Shown here piece by piece: positions 44,508 through 56,444 of a stretch of DNA of 64,000 nucleotides; positions within the stretch are counted from its first letter, which is position 1; every line of letters starts with the position of its first letter. Below the pieces are notes generated by a model. The model had not been told where the DNA came from. It searched no databases and was given only the letters and a program-made list of their open reading frames with translations. The translations under genes were made by a program, and so were the position numbers. Source of the DNA: Henckelia pumila (taxonomy: Eukaryota; Streptophyta; Magnoliopsida; Lamiales; Gesneriaceae). Location: positions 169,757,716 to 169,821,715 of the forward strand of contig NC_133121.1 in assembly GCF_033568475.1 (NCBI RefSeq). Reading direction: 5' to 3'.

Positions 44508-45852
44508 TGTTGCAGGTTTTTCGCTCGCAAGAGCACGATGTCAAGTTATAATATAGGAATTAAGTCCAAGTCGATCCCACGGAGAATGAATAAATGATAT
44601 TATATCAAATATTTGCAACTAATAAAATCCTAATTCTATGTAGAGCTACGAAAGTGGTTTGATTTTTATAAAACTAAAATTTGCAAGAAAAAAAATTAAA
44701 TAACCACGAGTTCACGAGAGTAAAATTCAATAAGCGACGACTGCTAGAGGTTCGACTTCTCTTGACTGTACACCACAATTTATTTCTAATGATTGTTCAA
44801 TTATAAAATCTTCTAGTTTATTAGCCAAGAATTCCTATTATTTTCTACTACCTCTCTCGAGTGTCAAGCATAAATTCGTATTCAATAACAAACTCAATAT
44901 CTCTATCAAAGTTCAATTATTAAATCCAGTAAAAAGAACAAGAATTCTTCTAATGACTTCTATGGAGTTATATGCCTCTCGAACAGTATAAACACCATAG
45001 ATGTATTTTCCTATGTCGTATTCAAAATCTCCTCTCTCGAGTGATAGATTCTAAATAAAATATCATTCAATCTATGGCCAGTAAATTGAAAGCATTAAGA
45101 TCAGGAAAACACAAATAAACTGTGCGAAGAAATTTAAATGTATAAATCAAAATATGTCAATCATGGTTTCCAGTCAAGATCCGTCTACCTCTAGACTAAG
45201 AAATTAGTTCATAATGCAATTCAAAATCAAATAACTCATGTTTTTCCAACAATCCATAAACTAAGAAAAATAGAGTTCAAAGAAAAACTAGAACGAATTA
45301 GAATGAAGCTTCTCCGTCGCCGGATGCCGCCGTCTTCAGTCTTCGTACCGGAATCTCGAGCTCTTGTGCAATCCAAAACTCTCAATCGCCGTCTTATGCT
45401 CTGAAAAACTCTCTAAACCCTCGTATATCTTCAGAATAAGCCATAAATTCCTTTTTAAACTCGATCAAGACTTTCCAAAATTATGGACACTGCGCAGCAC
45501 TGGAGCGCTATACTTTGGCGCTGGAGCGCCCGTCATTTTCTTCCAACAGCGCTGGAGCGCTGCATATGTAGCGCTGGGGGCGCTATTTCCTCGACTTTTC
45601 ACCTTTCAGAAGACTCCGTGTAGCGCTGAAGCGCTTGGCTTGTAGCACTGGGGCACTAGTCTGGGCACTTTTATTTATTTTTTCTTCAACTCTTTTTCAC
45701 CTCTTTTTCACTTCTTTTGACCAACTAAAATGAATAACACTCAAATTCCTGCAAACAACACAAACAACAAGAGACATGCATAATATCGCTCAAAAAACAA
45801 CAAAAGCCAAGCTAATTCATATAAAATATATGTGCAAAAATTGCACTTATCA
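44508..45852 (-). repeat. 5' LTR of A
   Basis: The 1345-bp copy of 28775-30118. It carries the same motif array (45485-45660), slightly decayed (AGCACTGGGGCACT at its end). Confidence 0.96.
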
Positions 45853-45857
45853 GTAAG

Positions 45858-46837
45858 AATCATACGACTCTACGTATGGGTTTTGATTTTCTACGCTCTC
45901 AAGCTTGGCGTGATATTGACTTTGTAAGCTCGTCGGTCCAACAATACTCGGTATGAACTTTTTCTTTTGGAAGGAGACTCCGAATCTATGCTGAAGCTCA
46001 TAGAGGATGAAATATTGTGGAGTTGGCGTCAATGACAAGAAAGAATCTTCAAATGGTGTACATTTAAAGACCATTGACGAGGTCAAATCTGTCGCCTTGT
46101 ATATTTCTTCCTCCTACAAGTTCACTTTTGGCGCCTTTTCAATTAAAAATTCTTCAAAAATTATTTCCTCGTGATCTAGCGCAATTACTTCATTCTCTTG
46201 ACATATCTCAGAAAATGGTTCTATAAAACACTCAATCTGCTCATCCAAAAGACTCAAAGAGTTGATGCGGCTTTCCAAGAACTGATTTGTTTATGCCTGT
46301 TTTTTCACAAAGTTCTCCAACTGAGCCACATGATCGTCAAAATGCCCTATACACTCTTTTTGATGCTTAGGTGGTTGGTTCGCAAAATTTGTGGATTTGA
46401 ATTCTGGAGGATATTGGTGACTCCAACCCTGCAGTGAAGGATCACAATACCAATGGTAGTCAAAATCTTCTATATCATTTAATAAGTGCATAGCATTGTT
46501 ATAGTCTCTTTTGAACAAGTGACTGTCAGTGGTCAAAGCTCCATAATCCACCCAACGTCTTCTTGTCTCATCCAATCCACCATAAAAAATCTGAACTATA
46601 GTGTAATTTGAAAACTCATTATATCAAAATCTTTTCGCCAAATCATTGAATCTCCCCCAAGCAGCATAGAATGGATCCGAGTATTGCTGGCCAAACCTTG
46701 TGAACATCTATCGATGATCCATCTCCAAGCACCACACAAGTAAGAAAAATTCAAATTCAAATTCAAAAAAATAAGCAAATGCAAGAAAAAAAAGTCTAGT
46801 CTCAAGCAAATAATCTATCCTAATATTAACTAAAAAG
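45858..46837 (-). pseudogene. Gag-side remnant of B
   Basis: The minus strand carries short broken frames, for example HWYCDPSLQGWSHQYPPEFK then NQPPKHQKECIGHFDDHVAQ and LENFVKKQA (46291-46575). The wording resembles the Gln-rich linker found in the Gag of Athila/Tat-type elements, but I cannot match a domain. Frames at 45850-46086 and 46596-46805 are equally broken. It abuts element A at 45857/45858. Confidence 0.5.
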
Positions 46838-46855
46838 TCCCCAAAAACGGCACCA
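46838..46855 (-). other. Decayed primer-binding site of B
   Basis: Minus strand TGGTGCCGTTTTTGGGGA, three mismatches from the tRNA-Asp pattern TGGCGCCGTTGCCGGGGA. It lies six bases from the LTR. Confidence 0.8.
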
Positions 46856-46861
46856 AAAACT

Positions 46862-48319
46862 TGACCGCTTAATTCAGTGTCAACTAGCAAGTATACTAGG
46901 CCAAGTAATAGTAAGTGGACAACAAGTTCAAGTATCGATCCCACAGAGACTGTAGTCGATTCTAAAGATTTGATTATTTAACATAGTCTAGACAAAAATA
47001 ATAAAGAGAGTGCGATGAATTAAATAAAAATTTAATTACTAAAATAAAATAAGAATTAAAATAGAAGAAGAATAAATTCAATTAAATAGAGACAACCAAG
47101 ACACACGAAGGTACCAAACAAATTATGCAAACATGTGGCAAATCTAGGATCAAGATTTAATCTTAAATCATGGCAAATTCTCCTAATTTATTTAACAGTC
47201 TATTTCTAGAACAGTTAAACCTATTAAAATAATGATGGATTAAATTTCATAATTCTAATCAAATTCAAATGCATTGAGAATTATGAGAATCCAGTTTTCA
47301 CCTAAAGTCGCATACTGAAATCGAATACCATTTCCAGTCGGTTTAACCATATGTCAATTATTGGAGCGATCAAAATCAATTTCTAATCTGTCGACTCAGA
47401 ATCAATTAACAAACAAGAAAATAATTGATCAGATTATTCACAAGAACAATATATAAATCCAACAATCAATAACTTTAATAAAAATATAAAAATCCCAAAT
47501 CAAAATCCACATGTTCAACATAAAATTTTTTGACCAAATCTCGTGGTCTTGGTTGAATAAAAACTACTCAAATAACGAAATTATAATTCAAAAATAAAAT
47601 AAAGAAGAAGAAAGGAGAATAAACTATAATGTAGCCTTCAATTCCGAGCCCTAGACACCGCCTCTCCTATGATAGAACACGTATGGAACCCTTCATCTGA
47701 TGATAAAAAGCCCATTTATACACCCCAAATCTTCAAAAGATTGCATCCTTTGCGAATAAGAGTTTCTAGAAATAAGGAGTCTACACGCCGTCTCGCTCGA
47801 GCGCATAAACATGCGCTCGAGCGAGACATCTTCCGTTTTATTTTTTTAACAATGTTCCAGGCACGCTCGAGTGCCTAAAAATGCGCTCCAGCGAGCAATT
47901 TTCGGCCCCAAATATTTTTTTTTCGCGACATGTCTGGACCTCGTGCCTCCTCTGTGCATGGCTCCATGCATACATCCCTACCAGCGCGCAGTGTTTTTTG
48001 AAAAAAATCATATCTCAAGTTTTAGCCGTCGGATCGAGCCGAAATTTGGACAGATATCTTGAAATTCATTTTGAATGTTAAAGATTGGATTTTTAATTTT
48101 TTTGACTATTACTGCTTCGTAATTCATTATTGCGGCTCTTCTCTTGCCCCAAAATCATGACTTCTTCACAAATTCCTACAAAAATCAACCCGAAGAGTGA
48201 AATGCACACATGTGCAATAAATCACCTAAAAACATATAAAAACACAATGATACAATACGAATGCATTCAAAATATACATAAAAATAACATAAAATAATTC
48301 ACACAAAATGCACTTATCA
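46862..48319 (-). repeat. 5' LTR of B
   Basis: The 1458-bp partner of 25959-27442, more diverged from it than A's two LTRs are from each other, fitting B being older than A. The motif array lies at 47786-47900 (GCGCTCGAGCGAGAC pairs). Confidence 0.93.
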
Positions 48320-48324
48320 ATCAC

Positions 48325-48859
48325 CTCACGGTTTTGGTGTAGCTTTCAACAAGACTTGGGCACTACTTTAATTTTGAGTAGTGCATATCACCCAGAGACT
48401 AACGATCAGTCCGAGAGGACTATTCGAACATTATAGGATATGCTAAGGACTTCAGTGATGGATTTTTGGTTATCCGGGCAAATCACTTGCCGATGATTGA
48501 GTTCACCTACAACCATAGCTATCATCATAGTATTGGCATGGAACCACTCGAGGCTCTTTATGGTCGTCCTTGTCAGACACCCTTATTTTCGGATGAGATA
48601 TGAGAAAGACAGGTTGAAGGATCGGAATTGATCCAGTAAATCATGGATAAAGTTGAGTTGATCAAGAAAAGGATCAAGACCGCACAAGATAGACAGGCCA
48701 GTTATTCCAATACCAAGCACAAACCATTGCATTTTGAGGCGGGAGATCATGTTTTCATACTATTATCACCTTTTTGAAAGGTAAGATTCGGTCTGAAGGG
48801 CAAGTTAGCACCTAGATTCATTTGTCTATTCGAGATACTAGAGAAGGTTGGAGATGTGG
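48325..48859 (+). pseudogene. Integrase C-terminal part of C (first piece)
   Basis: Continuing after B, frames read [11 protein letters not shown] then QSERTIRTL, and FTYNHSYHHSIGMEPLEAL with YGRPCQTPLF. KLAPRFI and EKVGDVV follow. This is the end of the chromovirus integrase core and its GPY/F region, with stops. It is interrupted at 48859 by solo LTR L and resumes at 50383. Confidence 0.82.
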
Positions 48860-50377
48860 TGTAGTGACGCATATCCAGAATTAAAGATTAAGTGGTAATT
48901 AATCAAGTGATCATGTTTAAGAGACGCAAAACATATTTAAAGGGATTTCCAGATGGGTTTAAGGAGTTCAAAAATGGGTTCAGAACACTCGAAAATAGCT
49001 TGGAGGATCCCGAGTTATTTTTGGGATCGGACGGTAAGTTTGTGTTTGGAACCAGGGAGATCGGAACGTCCGATCAGCATTTGGAGCTTCCGAACTGCGC
49101 AAGCCAGCTGTCTGAAGATGATGTTAGCAAGATCACGTCAGGGTAGGTGATGGAAGCTTCCGAAGAGGGATCGGAGCTTCCGAGCAGCAGCCAGGGACAC
49201 TTGTCGGAGAGCCATTACATGTGGCGCGCATGCAAAGATAGGAGACACCGATCAGAGATCTGAGCTTTCGATCAGGTACATCGGAGCTTCCGAACAGGAG
49301 AACGGAGCTTCCGATCGAGGTTTATAAATATGGGGTCGATGAGCCTCATTTATTGCTCATTTCAATTCCTTCTTTATTCATTTCTAATGGTTTTTAGGGG
49401 CTTTCTGGCCATAGTACCCGAGGGTTGGGCGATAAGGAGGCGTCCCGGAGTCGTAGCGGAGCAGTGCCAAAGTTTAAAAGCGGTTGCCATCAGCGGGCTG
49501 ACGACAGACGCAGGTATAACCTTGGATCCCTAAAAATATTATGGAGTATGTAATAGCTTAGTTAAGGCTTTTAGATCATAACAAATGATGCATGGGTATT
49601 TTGCATTGTAGTACTGGATGGTATGCTTGGAACCTAGATGGATGCTTCTAGGATTGTCTTAGTAAGGTACGTAAGTACTGACCAAGATAGCCAGCGGGTT
49701 TGCATGCTTATGTGATTCCATATTATATGATGCATGTTACTGTTGTAATATATTATGCGGCATGTGCATATCATATTGATCCTGTGTTTTCTTGAGATGA
49801 GCCGTATAGGGTCGCTCTGCCTTTTTTATGGGACGTTGTGACACTGAGGGTCCAGCCGACCGACGGGTTATGCCGACTCTAGTGATCAGGGGAAATTTTA
49901 GATCCGCGTCCAGTCAGGAGTGAGTGGATGTACTCAATGGTTTGATTTCCCGATTGGTACTGCTCATGTCCTAAGCGCCAGTCTGAGCAGTTTGGATTTT
50001 ATATCCTAGATATGGATACCCAGACATTGTAATTTGCATGCATCATATTTGTATGTTTACCCGTACTAGCGTATTGAGCTTTAGCGCTCACGTCCAGTGT
50101 TTTTCTGTGTTTTCTGGACACCCCATTTTACGGGGCAATTACAGGTGTTTTACCAGGATTTGGGATTAGGTGGTGACCAAGCAAGAGCTGCAAGAGTAGT
50201 CTCTAGGTTATTGAAGTATTTCAATTGGGTTATATTATTATTGGATTTTATTTTTTTGGTTATATTCTTCTGGTCTAGTATTTATTTAAGTTTCTGCAAT
50301 TTATCTCTAATTATTTATTGCATGCTTATTTAAGCGTTAAACTCTGATTAGTAGTGGATCCGGGTTGGGCCGCTACA
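48860..50377 (+). mobile_element. Solo LTR L in C
   Basis: The 1518-bp sequence begins TGTAGTGACGCATATCC and ends TTGGGCCGCTACA. Flanks are TGTGG (48855-48859) and TGTTG (50378-50382), 4/5 identical. A motif array of TCGGAGCTTCCGA-like units (49005-49320) directly precedes a TTTATAAATATGG TATA box (49321). The family is related to C and F LTRs but distinct. Confidence 0.88.
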
Positions 50378-50382
50378 TGTTG

Positions 50383-50796
50383 AATACCGTTTGGATTTAT
50401 CACCATATCTCTATAATATTCACAATGTGTTCCACGTATCGTTACTCCATCAGTATATTGCAGATGAACGCATATTTTGCATCCGAAAGAGGTTCAGTTA
50501 GCACACGATTTATCGTACGTGGAGAGACCACATAGGATTTTTGATAGGAAGGACATGTATTTCAAAATAAGCGCATTCCTCTAGTTATGGTTCAGTGGCA
50601 GCATCGAGGCACCAAGAAAGTGACTTGGGAATTAGAAAGTCATATGCGTTTTGATCATCCGGAGTTGTTTTTATTGTATCTTGTTTTCTTGAGAAGTAGT
50701 TGTATTTGAAACTACATTATTATAATAAAGTTGTTTTTCCAGTGATGTTTTGTTCTGATTATCCTATTTTGGATTTCGAGGATGAAATCTCTTAAG
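50383..50796 (+). pseudogene. Chromodomain tail of C
   Basis: The frame near 50578 reads IPLVMVQWQHRGTKKVTWEL then ESHMRFDHPELF, the chromodomain-like C-terminus of Tekay-type chromoviruses. The preceding DLSYVERPHRIFDRK region links it to integrase. Shifts break continuity. Non-coding sequence follows to the polypurine tract. Confidence 0.82.
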
Positions 50797-50806
50797 TTGA
50801 GGAGAA
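50797..50806 (+). other. Polypurine tract of C
   Basis: TTGAGGAGAA directly before the 3' LTR start TGTAGTAGCCC at 50807. Confidence 0.85.
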
Positions 50807-53337
50807 TGTAGTAGCCCGACTCCTAATTAAGTTAATCTACTGCCTAATCATGGTTAAGGTATTCTCAGTTGAATTTAAAGAGTTAGAAATCGGATTCAGA
50901 ACGACCAAAAATGGTTCCAAGGGTTTCAAGTGTTGTGACAGTTCGGAAGCTCCAAAGAGGGGTTCGGAAGCACCGAACTAGTTTGGAAGCCAGTGTTGTT
51001 GATCAGAAGTACCTATAAATTTGGAAGCACCTAACTACAGATCAGAAGCTTTGATCTTGTGTCAACAGACAGGATATGGGTTTTGATTTGGTGATTAGAC
51101 TTGAGAGAGTTTGGAATCTTCGAACTAGAGTTCGGTAGATCCGAACTATGTTGGTAGCAGTGTGTTGTCCAATCAGAGACACACTTTTGGCAAAGTGAGT
51201 TCAAAAAGACAATTGAAAGTTCCGAAGTGCGTTCGGAAGCTTCGAACAAGAGATCGAACGTTCTGATCGAGGTATAAGCCTCACGTTTTCACATAATTCT
51301 CAAGCTTCTCTCTCATTCTTAGCTAGTTTTGAGTGTTTTTGGGCATCGTATTCGAGGCTAGGCGGTGATAAAGTGCTACGTAGATTGTAGCGGTGTTGTG
51401 ACTTGAGTTTAAAACAATCATCAACAAAGGTCTAACTACGGATGTAGGTATATTGCTAGACTCTGATTAGCTTCAATGAGTAGCGTTATTAGTCTAGTTA
51501 AGGCTTTTAGTAGATGTTTAGTGATATGGCGATTGTCTGCTTATAGGATTGGACTAGAGAGCCAGTATCGCTAGGTTGCTTATTTTGTGTTACAGACGTA
51601 CTATCCAAGATACCCTGGTTGAATATTCATATTCTAGTTTTGTAGTGACCCGCACCGTGATCATCTACTAATCAGAAGCTTAAACATGCATTTAACTTAA
51701 TCAAATAAATCATCAGAAATAACAACGGAAATCTTAAACAACAAATAAAATATTATTTACAACCATATCGAAAAATCCAGTGTATTAACCCAAATACAAC
51801 AGAAACATAATCTTAGACAATAACCCTACCGGTCCTCCATTGCCTAAGCTCTCCTGGAACCACCCGCCTAATCAACCCGCAGACCTGCCCCATGGAATAG
51901 GGTGTCCAAATACAACAAAGTAAGGGACGTGAGCATGAAAAGCTCAGTACGAGAGTATGAGTATACGGTATTATATGTGCATGTATTCAAGAGAACTGGG
52001 TACCAAGACACTCATGTCAAGAAACAAGCTCATAGACCAGGGCCCAGGGTAAATAACACGTTGCGCCGTCGCCTCAAGAGGTGGCTCATATACCCAGTGG
52101 ATAATGGTGACCTGATACTAGTACATGTGTCCAACCATCAAGGTGACCTGACACAAGACTTATGTATCCAACCATCCACAAACTCGTAGGGTGAGCACCC
52201 TACTATAGGATACCTCTAAGGTAAGGCTCAATATGCTCATGTATGCAACATACAGTCGTGACATGCTGTATAAAAAGGAATATAAAACATGCAATCACAT
52301 AATACATGCATACTCAATCTGGATATCTCGAATGATACTTTCGTACCTTATACACTAGGAAAGCTAGACCAACACTATGTCCAACCCTATAATCCGCACT
52401 ACAATGCAAAGTACTAATGCATTATAATATTATTCTAAAAGCCTTAACTAGACTATAGCATACTCCCTATTTACTATAAGGAGTCAAAGCTATACATGCG
52501 TCTGTCATCAGCACGCTGATGACGACTTCTCCAGAACTTGGGAACCTCTCCGCTGGAACCCCGAAGCACCTTGCTAACCTCCGGACCAAGCCTAGGAAGG
52601 CTAGAATTACCTCCAAACCACCTAAAACTAGGCAGAAACCGATAGAGAAGACTTGATTATGGTGTGAAAATATGGCCCTCGGAACCCCTATTTATAGGCG
52701 GAGAATTTTGCGTCCGTTCTCCGCCTGTCCTGCCACGCGTCGATACAATTATATGCAAACTGCACATCTGTCCCTTGACCTGGAACGTTGCATCCGTTCT
52801 AACTGCTGACATCATCTTTTTGACCTCATCAAGGACACATGTACAGCTCTCAGATCGTTGCGTCCATTCTGGATCAGACGTAACGTTCTGGTTCGGATGC
52901 AACGTTATCGTTTGGCTATTTCTGGACTGTTTGATACCCCCGGGAACTTTTCTACCATTTTTGGATGTTCTGGATCTGATTTTTTCAATTATTTTCACCA
53001 AATAATGAATCCTTAAATATTTTTTAACACTTTTAAAATTATATGTCATTTTCTAACATGTTTAAATCACTTAATCTTGTAAAATGGAACCGGGCTACTA
53101 CAAGTTTGCATGGTTTATATGATATGAATTATGTGCATTTATTATTTCACGACTATTATGGTGCTTGCATTATCACATTGAGACTATAACTTGATATTAT
53201 CAGTAAAGGAGTTGCTCAGCCCCAAAGTTTTGTGGATGGATCCCATGTATTTGGGTCCGGATATTCCACCTATTTCTTATGGTATGGGAGCACCTCCTGA
53301 TGCGATGGCCCAGTGTGCTACATACCATGGCGTCATT
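50807..53337 (+). repeat. 3' LTR of C, truncated and split by solo LTR M
   Basis: The pieces 50807-51640 and 53103-53337 align with 20843-21803 of the 5' LTR. The last ~415 bp are missing at the hAT junction. A motif array (50938-51275) holds TTCGGAAGC units; a TATA box cannot be made out as clearly as in the 5' copy. Confidence 0.88.
51641..53102 (-). mobile_element. Solo LTR M in the 3' LTR of C
   Basis: The 1462-bp sequence TGTAGTGACCCGC to CGGGCTACTACA has a perfect duplication AGTTT (51636-51640 and 53103-53107). Its right end, reversed, matches the start of F (GGTTCCATTTTA), so it is an F-related LTR on the minus strand. A minus-strand TATA box GCCTATAAATAGGG (near 52686-52699) lies below a motif array of TGCGTCCGTTCT-like units (52700-52925). 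Confidence 0.92.
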
Positions 53338-53442
53338 TTTTAAAAACATATTAAAAAGAGATATTAAATATATAATACTAAAAAAATTTAAAATTTCATA
53401 TGAGACGATCGCACCTTTCGGGACCATGTAGGTCCACCACTG
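53338..53442 (-). other. Right terminal piece of the hAT element
   Basis: Only ~105 bp remain, ending in the inverted terminal repeat GGTCCACCACTG. The 5' part of the transposase gene is absent. Confidence 0.7.
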
Positions 53443-53450
53443 TGGAAGAA

Positions 53451-54037
53451 GACACACCGAACTTATATACTAAGAACAAAACAAACTGATATGACAAGAA
53501 CTAAGCTGAAAAATAGTATAGAAAGTGATTCGCTAAGAAAACTAATGCATAAAAATGAAATTGATCTACGGCTATTGAACTAATCTAACCAAGGCAATTA
53601 TTCTAAGATCTATTTAGACCAAATCAACTCATTCAAAGCTAAAACAAGACAATTGGAACAGTTGAATATTCTATCTGAAATTGATCAGATTAGTTGAAGA
53701 TAAAGACAAAACATGAATAGTGTCACTGGTTTTCGTATTTTGCTATAGTCCAAATAGCCCCACTCAATTGTACTCTTTTTGGAAAGAATACAAAGTGATC
53801 ACGTAGCACACTCTACTTCATGTCAGTTATTTTGGGATAAATTTGCACTGGATATTTTTATGGACATGGGATTCATATCTATAAATATTTGGAGCTCAAG
53901 AATTTCAGAGCACAAACCAGTTCATTTATTGCACAAACAACTCTGTTAAGCAAAAATAGATAATCGAGCTCATAACTCAGTTTAATTGTCACAAGATCAA
54001 AAATATTTTTAAAAGTGTTTATTCACCCCTCTAAACA
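53451..54037 (+). other. Copia G LTR middle piece
   Basis: No gene. The stretch ends with AAAGTGTTTATTCACCCCTCT, a phrase usual near the 3' end of plant copia LTRs. It continues at 60755 after solo LTR F. Confidence 0.5.
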
Positions 54038-54147
54038 TTTAGTAACCCAGGTTCCATTTTAAGATAATAATATGTTAAACATGATTAAGGGTTAATAATT
54101 TCGGAATGTTATTGGACTTCGGAAGGGAATATGGGCTTTTGACTTTG

Positions 54148-54440
54148 GGCCTGATCGGAAGCTCCGAACCTAGATCGGAAGTTCCGATCCTAGCCACATC
54201 GGAATCTCAGCGGAAGCACCGAGATCGGAAGCTCCGATCTTGGAACGGACGTTCCGATCTCCAGCTGCCAGCAATGTTCGATGACTCAGCCGCGAGTTTT
54301 GACAAGTGTTGAACGTAGAGCAGATTGGAAGCTACGATTGCCCGATCGGAAGTTCCGATCCTGGCGTGTCTTGCATGCACGCAATGAGCTGGATCGGAAG
54401 CTCCGATCCCGAAATCGGAAGTTTCGATCCTGGCCGAAAA
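54148..54440. repeat. Motif array of GATCGGAAGCTCCGATC in LTR F
   Basis: About nine copies of GATCGGAAG(C/T)TCCGATC or half units occur in ~290 bp. Whole units are imperfect palindromes, so each can pair with itself. It lies directly upstream of the TATA box. Confidence 0.9.
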
Positions 54441-54624
54441 TTTCGCCTATAAATAGGGCTTGTTCGATTTCATTTTTAAATACGAATTCCCGAGTTTCCT
54501 TCTTCAGTTTTATAGTGTGAGATATACACTTGAGGGCCCTATCGGTTATAATAGAGGTTCTGGAATAACCAAGGTGTGGTTATAGTCATCCGGGACTAGC
54601 GACTCCAAAGGGCTAACACTACAA

Positions 54625-55080
54625 GAAAAACGGAAAACGACAACGGATATAATCGGTTGTCGTAGGGGTCAAAAAATCGTTGTACTTTAAGGTGTTGTCG
54701 AAAGTATAACATACAACAACGGTTTATATCCGTTGTGGATTCCAACATACGACAACGGATATGCAACAGTAAATATATGTTGTCGTACACAGTATTTCAC
54801 CACGGTTTATAACTGTTGTCTTAAGTTTCCTTTAACGACAGTTATAAACCGTTATCGTAGACATTATTCAACCACATTTTAAAACCGATGTCTTATGTAG
54901 GTGTTTGCTTATTATTCAACCACGTTTTAAAACCGTTGTCGTATGTTGTTTTTTACAACAATTTTAAACTGTTGTCTTAAGTTAATTTTCACAACTGTTA
55001 TTATTCGTTGTCCTCAACATTTTAAGTCATTATTTAATTTTACACTATGAATTCAAAACCGTTGTCTAATTAATTAGTGG
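54625..55080. repeat. Left subterminal repeats of CACTA-2
   Basis: Repeated CGACAACGG and AAACCGTTGTCGTA units alternate in both orientations every 30-50 bp, so neighbouring units form inverted repeats with short loops. They decay towards the inside (AAACTGTTGTC and similar). Confidence 0.88.
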
Positions 55081-56444
55081 TATATAACCATACAAAATAA
55101 AATATTTACTACATGCATTAAATCCGTGGAAATATTATATATCTTCAAGTCTCAAAAACTGTTACATGGATCTAAATATTTTCGAAGAATTTGCAACGCT
55201 AGTAATTTTGAACCCAACATGTCATGGAAGCTGTACAAAAATAGATGTACTTATCTGACCGAATTTACTAGTACATATTTTCGATCACGATTTCCAAAAA
55301 CAGCTTTTCCTCAATAGTTAGAGGTCGATCTTGAAACAAAGCTCTTCTCCTCACTTTCGAAAAATAGCTTCATTCCACAGCTTCATGCTCATGCCCGACA
55401 TGACTTCCAGTCACCCAACAGCCAAAACTACAAGTAACAACAAATACCAAATAGTATTACAAGCCAATTACAAAAATCAACCACACACCAGTCCATGCAT
55501 TCTAGTTTCCAAGCATTGTATGCCATTTTGTGAATACTACTGAAGAGGACCTCGTACCACAGTCCATGCATGACTCTTGTTTTCATTTCAGTGGACTTCC
55601 TATTTCTAGTACATTTATTTTTTCATGTCTGTTATGGTAAAATTCCAAGAGTAATTGATGTGCTAATTTTAAAAACAAAGAAACCCATGAAAAGAAAAAA
55701 GAGGAGCAGCAGAAGATATCTCCAGGAAAAAATAACAATAATCTTGATTTCAGCTGATAAAATTCCCTAGATTAAAACTAACAGACCACGGGGAAAAATT
55801 AATTCTCATCGCAGACAAAAGCAAACAACCAAAATCATAAAAAAAAACTAACAGCAGATCTCCTTGGAAACTTCAAACATCGATCGAAACCAATACTCCA
55901 CTCACGAAATCAATAGCCTCTAATTGAAAATAGATAAATTGAGACAGTAAAGTACAACTGCATTCCCATAAATCCAAATCTTTCATGATTTGTTGTCCAG
56001 AATATGATATAATCGATAAAATATACGTACCTAGTAATCAATATATTTCCAGTCCTCATAACGATTACGATGACTCAGTGAACCCAACAAATAAATCATC
56101 TCCATGTAAGGATCAATAACAGTGAGAATCCATCTGTACAAGTAATGCTTCCTGGTCATAATTGATTATTGTGCTTAAGCCCGATATCAGATACAAGTAA
56201 TGCTTCCTGGTCATACTGTAAGATAAACAAGTTCAAACTTTTCTCAGACTGATAATTTCATCATATAGCAATGAGGGTGAAACTTGAACGAGTTCTTAAA
56301 ATTGTACGGTAAAACCATTCAGCAAGTTAGGTCGATCAATTTTGTAAAACAAAAACAAAGGCTCGTGCGCCAGGAACATACTATATAATGTAACGATGCC
56401 CCACAAAATATTATTGAAAATAAACATGATAAAATAGGCAACAG
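55081..56444 (-). other. AT-rich non-coding part of CACTA-2
   Basis: No gene recognised. It lies downstream (minus strand) of the ARF exons and may include the rest of an ARF intron. Open frames are short and unconserved. Confidence 0.45.

Larger units (their letters stand above)
28775..45852 (-). mobile_element. Element A: near-complete 17-kb Athila-like Ty3 retrotransposon
   Basis: LTRs of 1344 and 1345 bp (28775-30118 and 44508-45852) are flanked by a perfect duplication GTAAG (28770-28774 and 45853-45857). On the minus strand: LTR, tRNA-Asp primer-binding site, gag, protease-RT, RNase H-integrase, motif array, 3' ORF, polypurine tract, LTR. LTR copies differ at only a small number of sites by eye (on the order of 2%), so it is young. 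Damage is limited to a CACTA insertion in gag, one frameshift between RT and RNase H, and one stop in integrase. Length without the CACTA element is about 11.7 kb, usual for Athila. Confidence 0.97.
25959..48319 (-). mobile_element. Element B: Athila/Tat-like Ty3 element lacking pol, host of A
   Basis: LTRs at 25959-27442 and 46862-48319 are flanked by a perfect duplication ATCAC (25954-25958 and 48320-48324). A decayed tRNA-Asp-type primer-binding site (46838-46855) sets the minus orientation. Apart from element A inside it, only ~1.0 kb of gag-side and ~1.3 kb of 3'-side sequence remain. No protease, RT or integrase is recognised, so B is a large-deletion derivative that must have relied on proteins in trans if it moved in this form. 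It inserted into the integrase region of C. Confidence 0.93.
20843..53337 (+). mobile_element. Element C: degenerate Ty3 chromovirus, host of B and of solo LTRs N, L and M
   Basis: The 5' LTR (20843-22219), primer-binding site, gag, protease, RT, part of integrase, chromodomain tail, polypurine tract and an incomplete 3' LTR (50807-53337) are present in order on the plus strand. C lies inside the hAT gene. Many stops and an internal deletion near 25746 make it dead. It is older than its inserts by nesting order. The 3' LTR stops at a point matching 21803 of the 5' LTR, so ~415 bp are lost. Confidence 0.9.
18237..53442 (-). mobile_element. hAT transposon (ZMYM1-like transposase), interrupted and internally deleted
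   Basis: The left end reads CAGTGGCGTACCTAGG, and the right end read inward is CAGTGGTGGACCTACATGG, a matching imperfect terminal inverted repeat. Flanking 8-bp sequences are TGGATGTA (18229-18236) and TGGAAGAA (53443-53450), 6/8 identical, consistent with a decayed hAT duplication. Between them lie the 3' two thirds of a minus-strand transposase gene and chromovirus C. The 5' part of the gene is missing: only ~105 bp of hAT sequence remain right of C, and C's own 3' LTR is also cut short there. One deletion probably removed both. Confidence 0.75.

Noticed and set aside
46198..46437. 79-aa plus-strand frame
   Set aside because: Antisense shadow of the B gag remnant at 46291-46575.
52657..53049. 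Overlapping 113- and 130-aa frames on opposite strands
   Set aside because: They lie in solo LTR M across its motif array and TATA region; no protein family is recognised.
55126..55770. Several 60-70 aa open frames in CACTA-2
   Set aside because: Short, AT-rich and without recognisable motifs, beside captured exons on the other strand.
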